Origin: Schlegelella_A sp038258415
Lineage (GTDB): Bacteria; Pseudomonadota; Gammaproteobacteria; Burkholderiales; Burkholderiaceae_C
Assembly: GCA_038258415.1 (NCBI GenBank)
Contig: JBBSPY010000144.1
Location: forward strand, 1 to 8,234
DNA length: 8,234 nt
Reading direction: 5' to 3'
Shown: one piece after another, positions 1 through 5,877 of the stretch
Position numbering within the stretch: position 1 is the first letter of the stretch
Layout of the letters: every line of letters starts with the position of its first letter
The notes under the pieces: generated by a model
Database searches by the model: none
The model's input: only the letters and a program-made list of their open reading frames with translations
What the model was told of the DNA's origin: nothing
Made by a program: the position numbers and the translations under genes

Positions 1-483
1 GAGGACGACGACCATCGCCGTGGCGACGGGCCCGGCGTCGCGGGCGTCGATCTCCATGCCCCGGCCGCGGGCAACGCCGTCGAGCACGGCCCGGACGGCG
101 GTGGTCTTGCGCTCGAGCACGAAGCGGAAGTGGAGCTCGAGTTTGCGGTGGTTGGAGAGCAGGTCGTCGAGATCGCGGTAGAGGAAGCGGTACTGCCAGA
201 TCAGCTCGAACAGCATGTGGAAAAAGAGCCAGGCGTCTTCCACGTTCTCGACGCCGTCGGCGGCGCGCAGCAGCTCGGTGAGCGACGCGTCGTAGCGGTC
301 GAACAGCTGCGTGATCAGGCCTTCCTTGGCGGGGAAGTGGTAGTAGAGATTGCCGGGGCTGATGCCGACTTCGGTGGCGATCGCCGTCGTCGACACGTTG
401 GGCTCGCCGTGGAGGTTGAACAGCCCGAGCGCCGCGTCGAGGATGCGTTCGGCGGTGCGGCGCGGCGCCTTCTTCGTGGCCAT
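1..483 (-). CDS. TetR/AcrR-family transcriptional repressor, C-terminus cut by the window edge
   Basis: Reading the minus strand from the ATG at 483-481 gives 161 open codons to the left edge with no stop, so the gene is partial. Residues 10-56 form a TetR-type DNA-binding domain: helix 1 carries AERILDAALGLF, then the helix-turn-helix STTAIATEVGISPGNLYYHF (31-50) with the hallmark LYYHF-KEGL. The ligand-binding part (about 57 onward) contains a WQYRFLYRDLDDLL stretch (96-109), which resembles the C-terminal domain of the TetR subgroup in PF13972; that assignment is from memory of the family. Usual length is about 200-220 residues, so some 40-60 are missing. An in-frame GTG 36 bp upstream is an alternative start, but the ATG gives the normal short basic N-terminus. 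It is divergent from the ABC exporter across 65 bp, so it probably represses that exporter, itself, or both. The ligand cannot be deduced. Confidence 0.9.
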   Translation of the reverse strand, partial: MATKKAPRRTAERILDAALGLFNLHGEPNVSTTAIATEVGISPGNLYYHFPAKEGLITQLFDRYDASLTELLRAADGVENVEDAWLFFHMLFELIWQYRFLYRDLDDLLSNHRKLELHFRFVLERKTTAVRAVLDGVARGRGMEIDARDAGPVATAMVVVL

Positions 484-501
484 GGCGGCGACGCTAGCAG
501 C

Positions 502-517
502 GGCGGGCGCGCCCGCC
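502..517. promoter_or_regulatory. Perfect 16-bp palindrome, candidate TetR operator
   Basis: The sequence GGCGGGCGCGCCCGCC is its own reverse complement (8+8, no spacer) and sits in the middle of the 65-bp divergent gap between tetR and the ABC ATPase. Its right half would overlap the -35 region belonging to the -10-like TAGAAT at 532-537, a classic repressor position. TetR-family repressors usually bind short palindromes in just such gaps. In DNA this GC-rich, palindromes of this length can arise by chance, so the position is the main support. Confidence 0.45.
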
Positions 518-531
518 ACTGAGGCCTTCCC

Positions 532-537
532 TAGAAT
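532..537 (+). promoter_or_regulatory. Candidate -10 element (TAGAAT) for the ABC exporter
   Basis: TAGAAT matches the sigma70 -10 consensus TATAAT at five of six positions and is an AT-rich island in a very GC-rich gap. No good -35 hexamer lies 16-18 bp upstream; the place is taken by the palindrome at 502-517. Transcription would start near 544, only about five bases before the ATG at 549. No Shine-Dalgarno sequence is visible before that ATG, which fits a near-leaderless mRNA. Confidence 0.4.
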
Positions 538-548
538 CGCGCCCCTCG

Positions 549-1487
549 ATGCCCGCCATCTCGTTCCAGAACGTCTCGAAGACCTACGCCGGCGCGCGCG
601 GCCCGGTGCACGCACTCGACGACGTGAGCTTCGACATCGAGGAAGGCGAGTTCTTCGGCCTGCTCGGCCCCAACGGCGCCGGCAAGACGACGCTGATCTC
701 GATCCTCGCCGGGCTGGCGAGCGCCAGCGACGGCCGCGTCTCGGTGCTCGGCCACGATGTCGTCGCCGACTACGCGGCGGCGCGCCAGCGGCTCGGCGTC
801 GTGCCGCAGGAGCTCGTCTTCGACGCCTTCTTCACCGTCCGCGAGGCGCTCACCATCCAGAGCGGCTACTTCGGGGTGCACGGCAACGGCGCCTGGATCG
901 ACGAACTGCTCGCCAACCTCGGCCTCGCCGACAAGGCCGACGCCAACATGCGGCAGCTGTCGGGTGGCATGAAGCGCCGCGTGCTGGTCGCGCAGGCGCT
1001 GGTGCACCGGCCGCCGGTGATCGTGCTCGACGAGCCGACCGCCGGTGTCGACGTCGAGCTGCGGCAGACGCTCTGGCAGTTCGTGGCGCGGCTGAACAAG
1101 GAAGGGCACACCGTCTTGCTGACGACGCACTACCTCGAGGAAGCCGAGGCGCTGTGCGGCCGCATCGCGATGCTCAAGCTCGGCCGGGTCGTCGCCCTCG
1201 ACCGCACCACCGCGCTGCTCGCCGGAACCGCGAGCACGATGCTGCGGTTCAAGCTCGACCGGCCGCTGCCCGAGTCGCTGGCGGGCCACGCGCGCATCAC
1301 CGGCCGCATCGTCCAGATCACCGCGCACGACGCGCGCGAGGTCGAGTCCATCCTGGCGGAGCTGCGCACGGCAGGCTGCGAGCCCGAGGACCTCGAGATC
1401 GGCCGCGCCGACCTGGACGACGTGTTCCTCGAGATCATGCGCGGCCCTGAAGGCCAGGCGAAGCCGGCCGATCGGGTCGCCGCATGA
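549..1487 (+). CDS. ABC-2 type exporter, ATP-binding subunit (YadG/DrrA-like)
   Basis: A 312-residue ABC ATPase expected to power export through the membrane partner encoded next to it. All nucleotide-binding motifs are intact: Walker A GPNGAGKT (40-47), Q-loop Gln87, signature LSGGMKRR (137-144), Walker B VIVLDEP (157-163), D-loop around AGVD (165-168) and switch His194 in LLTTHYLEEAE. The C-terminal extension (about 225-312) ends in DLDDVFLEI (288-296), the short motif typical of the DrrA/YadG subgroup of ABC-2 ATPases. The ATG at 549 gives a normal N-terminus (strand beginning ISFQNVSKTY); no Shine-Dalgarno is seen, but a -10-like element lies just upstream. Its stop overlaps the permease start (ATGA), indicating translational coupling. 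The substrate is unknown: this subgroup includes drug, polysaccharide and lipid exporters and several uncharacterised systems, so I give no gene symbol. Confidence 0.93.
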   Translation: MPAISFQNVSKTYAGARGPVHALDDVSFDIEEGEFFGLLGPNGAGKTTLISILAGLASASDGRVSVLGHDVVADYAAARQRLGVVPQELVFDAFFTVREALTIQSGYFGVHGNGAWIDELLANLGLADKADANMRQLSGGMKRRVLVAQALVHRPPVIVLDEPTAGVDVELRQTLWQFVARLNKEGHTVLLTTHYLEEAEALCGRIAMLKLGRVVALDRTTALLAGTASTMLRFKLDRPLPESLAGHARITGRIVQITAHDAREVESILAELRTAGCEPEDLEIGRADLDDVFLEIMRGPEGQAKPADRVAA

Positions 1488-2299
1488 CGACGGCGAGCGA
1501 GCGAGCGGGTCCGGCGCCGGGCGTGTCCGTCGAGCACGGCGTCTTCGCCGGAGTCGGCACGCTGCTCTACAAGGAGGTGCTGCGGTTCTGGAAGGTGAGC
1601 TTCCAGACGGTCGCGGCGCCCGTGCTCACGTCGATCCTCTACCTGCTCATCTTCGGCCACGTGCTCGAAGGCCGGGTGCAGGTGTTCGGCTCGGTCGGCT
1701 ACACGAGCTTCCTGATCCCGGGCCTGGTGATGATGAGCGTGCTGCAGAACGCTTTCGCCAACTCGAGCTCGTCGCTGATCCAGAGCAAGATCACGGGCAA
1801 TCTCGTGTTTTTGCTCGTCACGCCACTGTCGCACTGGGCGTGGTTCTTGGCGTATGTCGGCGCGTCGATGGTGCGCGGGGTGGCGGTCGGCGCGGTGCTG
1901 CTGTTCGTCACCTACTGGTTCGCGCCGCTGACGTTCGCCGAGCCGGCCTGGATCGTCATCTTCACGCTGATGGGCGCGGCGCTGATGGGCGCGCTCGGGC
2001 TCATCGCGGGGCTCTGGGCAGAGAAATTCGACCAGATCGCGGCGTTCCAGAACTTCGTCGTCATGCCGATGACGTTTCTCTCCGGCGTGTTCTATTCCGT
2101 GCAGTCGTTGCCGCCGGTCTGGAACGAGGTGAGCCACCTCAACCCGTTCTTCTACATGGTCGACGGCTTCCGGCGAGGCTTCTTCGGCACCAGCGACGTC
2201 TCTCCGTGGTTGAGTCTGGGCATCGTCGGCGTCGGCCTCGGCCTCGTCTGCGGCCTGTGCGTCTGGCTCCTGAAGATCGGCTACAAGATCCGGCATTGA
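1484..2299 (+). CDS. ABC-2 type exporter, membrane permease subunit (YadH-like)
   Basis: A 271-residue integral membrane protein, the channel-forming partner of the upstream ATPase; two copies with two ATPases would make the transporter. About six hydrophobic segments are visible at roughly 42-60, 74-93, 117-143, 155-178, 187-206 and 243-265. The stretch 180-201 (EKFDQIAAFQNF, then VVMPMTFLSG) matches the conserved ABC-2 permease region, followed by the usual NPFFYMVDGFR segment (220-230). Before the first membrane segment, LYKEVLRFWK (28-37) is the cytoplasmic interface helix seen in this family. The start overlaps the ATPase stop by four bases. Codons 4-8 contain a short GCGA tandem repeat (1493-1507). 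The substrate cannot be inferred; DrrB-, NodJ- and YadH-like proteins all share this architecture. Confidence 0.92.
   Translation: MTTASERAGPAPGVSVEHGVFAGVGTLLYKEVLRFWKVSFQTVAAPVLTSILYLLIFGHVLEGRVQVFGSVGYTSFLIPGLVMMSVLQNAFANSSSSLIQSKITGNLVFLLVTPLSHWAWFLAYVGASMVRGVAVGAVLLFVTYWFAPLTFAEPAWIVIFTLMGAALMGALGLIAGLWAEKFDQIAAFQNFVVMPMTFLSGVFYSVQSLPPVWNEVSHLNPFFYMVDGFRRGFFGTSDVSPWLSLGIVGVGLGLVCGLCVWLLKIGYKIRH
1493..1507 (+). repeat. Short GCGA tetranucleotide repeat (3.75 copies) in the permease start
   Basis: GCGA is repeated three times and followed by GCG, directly after the permease start codon and just past the ATPase stop. Gain or loss of one unit would shift the permease reading frame. The copy number is far below that of proven phase-variable loci, so this is most likely incidental. 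Confidence 0.5.
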
Positions 2300-2326
2300 G
2301 CGGCCGGTGGACCGTCGACGGATAAT
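2296..2326 (+). promoter_or_regulatory. Candidate promoter for bolA-murA-his, possibly leaderless
   Basis: A -10-like GATAAT (2321-2326, five of six to consensus) lies six bases before the bolA ATG. A weak -35-like TTGAGC (2296-2301) overlaps the exporter permease stop codon, with a long 19-bp spacer. Initiation about seven bases after the -10 would fall on or beside the A of the ATG at 2333. No Shine-Dalgarno sequence precedes that ATG. The gap of 33 bp contains no terminator-like hairpin with a T run, so read-through from the exporter is also possible. Confidence 0.45.
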
Positions 2327-2332
2327 CTCCCG

Positions 2333-2593
2333 ATGGCTGACCCGACCACCGCCGACATCGAGCGCTTCATCGCCGCGGGGCTCGTCTGCGAGCACGTCTC
2401 GGTCGACGGCGACGGACGGCACTTCTTCGCGACCATCGTGTCGCCGGAGTTCGAGGGCAAGAGCCGGATCGCGCGGCACCAGCGCGTCTATCGCGCCCTC
2501 GGCGACCGGATGCGCGAGCAGATCCACGCGCTGTCGATGAAGACGTTGACTCCGGACGAGCACCGGCACGATCCTTCCCTCCATTCCGCCTGA
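2333..2593 (+). CDS. ibaG: BolA-family protein, IbaG/YrbA type
   Basis: An 86-residue BolA-family protein. These small proteins pair with monothiol glutaredoxins, share a [2Fe-2S] cluster with them and act in iron-sulfur trafficking; E. coli IbaG (YrbA) is linked to acid stress and cell-envelope phenotypes. Family features visible are the VDGDGRHF loop (24-31), the SRIARHQRVYRAL helix (44-56) and the IHALSMKTLTP strand (64-74). His65 is the near-invariant BolA histidine and His30 in the loop is a candidate second ligand. Length and motifs match IbaG rather than the longer stress protein BolA. It sits directly before murA, as ibaG does in E. coli, which supports the assignment. The ATG at 2333 has no ribosome binding site and may be read from a leaderless transcript. 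The His-rich tail (HRHDPSLHSA) is not a recognised motif. Confidence 0.9.
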   Translation: MADPTTADIERFIAAGLVCEHVSVDGDGRHFFATIVSPEFEGKSRIARHQRVYRALGDRMREQIHALSMKTLTPDEHRHDPSLHSA

Positions 2594-2603
2594 GGCGGGA
2601 GGG
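2577..2603 (+). promoter_or_regulatory. RNA hairpin at the bolA-murA junction covering the murA ribosome binding site
   Basis: CCGCC (2586-2590) pairs with GGCGG (2594-2598) around a three-base loop that is exactly the bolA stop codon TGA (2591-2593). Across a four-base bulge (2582-2585), CCCTC (2577-2581) pairs with GAGGG (2599-2603). The 3' arm contains the murA Shine-Dalgarno GGGAGGG (2597-2603), eight bases before the murA ATG. Folding would hide this site, and a ribosome terminating on bolA would melt it, so the element could couple murA translation to bolA. No T run follows, so it is not an intrinsic terminator. Confidence 0.5.
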
Positions 2604-2611
2604 CCCTTCCG

Positions 2612-3883
2612 ATGGACCGACTCCGCATCCGCGGCGGCCGCCGCCTTCAGGGCGAGGTCGTCATCTCCGGCGCCAAGAACGCCGCCCTCCCCGAGCTGTG
2701 CGCGGCGCTGCTGACGGCCGAGCCGGTCGTGCTGGAGAACGTGCCACGCCTGCACGACATCGCGACCATGAGGCGGCTCCTCGAGACGATGGGCGTGGTG
2801 GTCACGGCGTCGTCGAACGGCGAGAACACCGTCTCGATCGACGCGAGCCGCATCGACACGCGCGAGGCGCCTTACGACCTAGTGAAGACGATGCGCGCGT
2901 CCATCCTCGTGCTCGGTCCGCTCGTCGCCCGCTTCGGCGAGGCGCGCGTGTCGCTGCCCGGCGGCTGCGCGATCGGCACGCGCCCGGTCGACCAGCACAT
3001 CAAGGGCCTGCAGGCCCTTGGCGCCGAGGTGACGGTCGAGCACGGCTACATCGTCGCCAGGGCCGCGCGGCTGCAGGGCGCCCGCATCACGACCGACATG
3101 GTCACCGTCACCGGCACCGAGAACCTGCTGATGGCGGCCACGCTCGCCGAGGGCGAGACCGTGCTCGAGAACGCAGCGCAGGAGCCCGAGATCACCGATC
3201 TCGCCGAGATGCTGGTCGCCATGGGCGCTCGCATCGACGGCATCGGCACGGGGCGGTTGCGGGTCGAAGGCGTTCGCACGCTGCACGGCGCGACGCACCG
3301 CGTCATCCCCGACCGCATCGAGGCCGGCACGTTCGCCTGCGCCGCCGCGGCGACGCATGGCGACGTGACCTTGCGTGGCGCCCGTGCCGACCACCTCGAC
3401 GCGGTGCTCGACAAGCTTCGCGAGGCGGGCGCCGAGATCGAGGCGGGCGACGGCTGGATCCGCGTTCGCGGGCCGCGCGGGCGACTGCGCGCGGCGGGCT
3501 TTCGAACCAGCGAGTACCCGGCGTTCCCCACCGACATGCAGGCCCAGTTCATGGCGCTCGGCTGCGTCGCCGACGGTGCCGCGAGCATGTCGGAGACGAT
3601 CTTCGAGAGCCGCTTCAACCACGTGCCCGAGCTGGCTCGGCTCGGTGCGCGGATCGAGGTCGACGGCCGCACGGCGCTGGTTCAGGGCGTCGAGCGGCTG
3701 TCGGGCGCGACCGTGATGGCGACCGACCTGCGCGCGTCGGCCGGGCTCGTGATCGCCGGCCTCGTCGCCGAGGGCGAGACCGTTGTCGATCGCATCTACC
3801 ACCTCGACCGCGGCTACGACCGCATGGAGGTCAAGCTCGCCGCCCTCGGCGCCGACATCGAGCGGGTGAAGGCGGCCGCGTGA
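2612..3883 (+). CDS. murA: UDP-N-acetylglucosamine 1-carboxyvinyltransferase
   Basis: Cytoplasmic enzyme of 423 residues that transfers enolpyruvate from PEP to UDP-GlcNAc, the first committed step of peptidoglycan synthesis and the target of fosfomycin. It has the two-domain EPSP-synthase fold. Key residues are in place: Lys22-Asn23 in ISGAKNAALPEL, Arg95 in KTMRASILVLGP, the catalytic Cys119 in LPGGCAIGTRPVDQH, Asp308 in FPTDMQAQF and Arg400 in HLDRGYDRMEVKL. With Cys rather than Asp at position 119 the enzyme is predicted fosfomycin-sensitive. Length equals the family norm (about 420). The ATG at 2612 has a strong GGGAGGG site eight bases upstream, which decides the start. It follows bolA by 18 bp and overlaps hisG by GTGA, so it is probably co-transcribed with both. 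A 20-bp perfect palindrome lies inside the gene at 3001-3020. Confidence 0.98.
   Translation: MDRLRIRGGRRLQGEVVISGAKNAALPELCAALLTAEPVVLENVPRLHDIATMRRLLETMGVVVTASSNGENTVSIDASRIDTREAPYDLVKTMRASILVLGPLVARFGEARVSLPGGCAIGTRPVDQHIKGLQALGAEVTVEHGYIVARAARLQGARITTDMVTVTGTENLLMAATLAEGETVLENAAQEPEITDLAEMLVAMGARIDGIGTGRLRVEGVRTLHGATHRVIPDRIEAGTFACAAAATHGDVTLRGARADHLDAVLDKLREAGAEIEAGDGWIRVRGPRGRLRAAGFRTSEYPAFPTDMQAQFMALGCVADGAASMSETIFESRFNHVPELARLGARIEVDGRTALVQGVERLSGATVMATDLRASAGLVIAGLVAEGETVVDRIYHLDRGYDRMEVKLAALGADIERVKAAA
3001..3020. repeat. 20-bp perfect palindrome inside murA
   Basis: CAAGGGCCTGCAGGCCCTTG is an exact inverted repeat with 10-base arms and no spacer. It encodes the conserved MurA segment IKGLQALG in the reading frame. 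The symmetry depends on a CTT leucine codon, which is unusual in this GC-rich gene. No function is known to me; it may be a coincidence of a conserved peptide and codon choice. Confidence 0.6.
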
Positions 3884-4539
3884 TCACGCTTGCGTTGTCG
3901 AAAGGCCGCATCCTCGACGAGGCGCTGCCGCTGCTCGCGCGCTGCGGGATCGTCCTGGCCGAGGACCCGGAGACGAGCCGCAAGCTCATCGTCGCCACGT
4001 CGCGCAGCGACCTCCGCGTCGTCCTCGTGCGCGCCAGCGACGTGCCGACGTACGTGCAGCGCGGCGGCGCCGATCTCGGCGTCGTCGGCCTCGACACGCT
4101 GCTGGAGCACGGCGGCGAGGGTCTCTACCGTCCGCTCGACCTGCGCCTGGCCGCGTGCCGCCTGAGCGTCGCAGCACCGGTCGACTTCGACTACGCCGCG
4201 GCAGTGCGACAGGGCTCGCGCATCCGCGTCGCGACCAAGTACACGGCGATCGCGAACCGGCACTTCGCCGACAAGGGCGTCCACGTCGACCTGATCAAGC
4301 TTTACGGATCGATGGAGCTGGCGCCGCTCACGGGTCTTGCCGATGCGATCGTCGACCTGGTTGCGTCGGGGCACACGTTGAAGGCCAATGCGCTGGTCGA
4401 GGTCGAGACGATCATGCCGATCTCGGCGCGCCTCGTCGTCCACAAGGCGGCGCTGAAGCTGCGCCGCGAGCCGATCCGCTCGTTGATCGAAGCGCTGGCC
4501 GATGCCGTCGCCGCTTCGCATTCAGGCGACACGGCATGA
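3880..4539 (+). CDS. hisG: ATP phosphoribosyltransferase, short form (catalytic subunit)
   Basis: Catalyses the first step of histidine synthesis, joining ATP and PRPP to give phosphoribosyl-ATP. The 219-residue length and lack of a C-terminal regulatory domain identify the short HisG type, which depends on the HisRS-like subunit HisZ for activity and histidine feedback. Visible motifs are the N-terminal ITLALSKGRI (2-11), GADLGVVGLDTL (63-74), ATKYTAIANRHF (118-129) and the PRPP-binding region with GSMELAPLTGLADAIVDL (143-160) followed by VASGHTLKAN (161-170). The GTG at 3880 is chosen because it places the conserved ITLALSKGR at the N-terminus and makes a GTGA overlap with the murA stop; a weak GAAGG lies about seven bases upstream. 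The stop overlaps the hisD start (ATGA). No hisZ is present here; in betaproteobacteria it usually lies near hflC and purA. Confidence 0.97.
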   Translation: MITLALSKGRILDEALPLLARCGIVLAEDPETSRKLIVATSRSDLRVVLVRASDVPTYVQRGGADLGVVGLDTLLEHGGEGLYRPLDLRLAACRLSVAAPVDFDYAAAVRQGSRIRVATKYTAIANRHFADKGVHVDLIKLYGSMELAPLTGLADAIVDLVASGHTLKANALVEVETIMPISARLVVHKAALKLRREPIRSLIEALADAVAASHSGDTA

Positions 4540-5846
4540 CGATCGCCATCCTGCGCCTCGACAGCGGCGGAATCGGCTTCGACGCCGCGCTCGCCGGGCG
4601 GCTGGCATACGCGGCCGCCGTCGACGCCGAGGTCGAACGCAGCGTCGCCGCCATCCTCGCCGACGTGCGCACGCGCGGCGACGCGGCGGTGCTCGACTGC
4701 ACGAAGCGGTTCGACGGCATCGACGTTGCATCGGTCGCGGAGCTCGAGGTCTCGCGCGACGAGATGGCGGCGGCGCTCGACAGCCTCGGCGAGGCGCGCC
4801 GCTCGGCGCTGGAGGCCGCCGCCGTCCGCATTCGCGAGTTCCACCTGCGTCAGCTCGAGCAGGTCGGCCGCGGCTACAGCTACCGCGACGCCGACGGCAC
4901 GCTGCTCGGCCAGAAGGTGACGCCGATCGACCGCGTCGGCCTCTACGTGCCAGGCGGCAAGGCGGCGTATCCATCGAGCGTGCTGATGAATGCGATCCCG
5001 GCGAAGGTTGCCGGTGTCGGCGAGATCGTCGCGGTGGCGCCCATGCCGGGGGGGGATCGCAATCCGTTGGTGCTTGCCGCGGCCGCGGTCGCCGGTGTCG
5101 ACCGCCTGTTCACGATCGGCGGCGCGCAGGCGATCGGCGCGCTCGCCTACGGCACCGACACGATCGCCGCGGTGCACAAGATCACCGGCCCGGGCAACGC
5201 TTACGTGGCCGCGGCGAAGCGCCGCGTGTTCGGCACCGTCGGCATCGACATGATCGCGGGCCCGAGCGAGATTCTCGTGCTCGCCGACGGCACGACGCCG
5301 GCCGACTGGGTGGCGATGGATCTCTTCAGCCAGGCCGAGCACGACGAGCTCGCGCAGAGCATCCTGCTCTGCCCCGACGCGGCCTATCTCGACGCCGTTC
5401 TCGCCGCCATGGAGCGCCTGCTGCCGCAGATGCCTCGGCGCGACGTGATCCGCGCCTCGCTCGAGAACCGAGGCGTGCTGGTGCGCACCGTGTCGATGGA
5501 GGAGAGCTGCGCGATCGCCAACCGCATCGCGCCCGAGCATCTCGAGGTCAGCGCCCGCGACCCCGGCCGCTGGGAGCCGCTGCTGCGCCATGCCGGCGCG
5601 ATCTTCCTCGGCGCCTACACGAGCGAGAGCCTGGGCGACTACTGCGCCGGCCCGAACCACGTGCTCCCCACGTCCGGAACGGCGCGCTTCTCGTCGCCGC
5701 TTGGCGTCTACGATTTCCAGAAGCGCACCAGCCTCATCGAGGTCAGCGAAGCGGGCGCTCGCATTCTCGGAATCATTGCCGCCGAGCTGGCCGAAGGCGA
5801 GGGCCTTCGGGCGCACGCCGAAGCTGCGGCGATGCGCTCGCGTTGA
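4536..5846 (+). CDS. hisD: Histidinol dehydrogenase
   Basis: Zinc enzyme of 436 residues that oxidises L-histidinol to L-histidine in two NAD-dependent steps, the end of the pathway. The zinc and catalytic residues known from E. coli HisD have clear counterparts: Gln266 and His269 in SQAEHDELAQS, Glu334-His335 in IAPEHLEV, Asp368 in SLGDYCAGPNHVLPT and His427 in GLRAHAEAA. The nucleotide-binding stretches VGLYVPGGKAAYPSSVLMN (134-152) and ITGPGNAYVAAAKR (216-229) are also present. The ATG at 4536 overlaps the hisG stop by four bases and begins the protein at the usual point, with length matching the family. An eight-G run at 5048-5055 (codons 171-174) keeps the frame. hisC follows after 31 bp. 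Confidence 0.98.
   Translation: MTIAILRLDSGGIGFDAALAGRLAYAAAVDAEVERSVAAILADVRTRGDAAVLDCTKRFDGIDVASVAELEVSRDEMAAALDSLGEARRSALEAAAVRIREFHLRQLEQVGRGYSYRDADGTLLGQKVTPIDRVGLYVPGGKAAYPSSVLMNAIPAKVAGVGEIVAVAPMPGGDRNPLVLAAAAVAGVDRLFTIGGAQAIGALAYGTDTIAAVHKITGPGNAYVAAAKRRVFGTVGIDMIAGPSEILVLADGTTPADWVAMDLFSQAEHDELAQSILLCPDAAYLDAVLAAMERLLPQMPRRDVIRASLENRGVLVRTVSMEESCAIANRIAPEHLEVSARDPGRWEPLLRHAGAIFLGAYTSESLGDYCAGPNHVLPTSGTARFSSPLGVYDFQKRTSLIEVSEAGARILGIIAAELAEGEGLRAHAEAAAMRSR
5048..5055 (+). repeat. Run of eight G residues within hisD
   Basis: Eight consecutive G bases encode the end of Pro171, Gly172, Gly173 and the start of Asp174 of HisD. The frame is intact as given. Such runs can slip in replication or be miscounted in sequencing, but a conserved housekeeping gene is an unlikely place for a deliberate switch. 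Confidence 0.6.
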
Positions 5847-5877
5847 GTTGACATCCGACGTCTCGACGCCCCGACCC

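Noticed and set aside
130..522. 130-codon plus-strand open frame at the left end
   Set aside because: Shadow of the minus-strand TetR gene, whose helix-turn-helix and family motifs are clear.
2577..2610. Intrinsic terminator between bolA and murA
   Set aside because: The hairpin is not followed by a T run; the downstream bases are GC-rich and include the murA start.
1130..2755. 541-codon open frame on the minus strand
   Set aside because: It lies opposite the well-supported exporter, bolA and murA genes. Its translation is rich in Arg, His, Asp and Ala with no recognisable domain, as expected for the antisense of GC-rich codons.
2698..3879. Long upstream extension of the hisG reading frame through murA
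   Set aside because: The frame is open only because of high GC; the sequence before codon GTG 3880 is Arg-rich shadow of murA, and HisG proteins begin at the ITLALSKGR motif.
5048..5055. Phase-variable G tract or frameshift error in hisD
   Set aside because: The frame is intact on both sides with all catalytic residues present, and switching an essential biosynthetic enzyme is implausible.
5848..5853. Perfect -35 hexamer TTGACA between hisD and hisC
   Set aside because: No -10-like hexamer lies 15-19 bp downstream; the following sequence is GC-rich, so it is not supported as a promoter.
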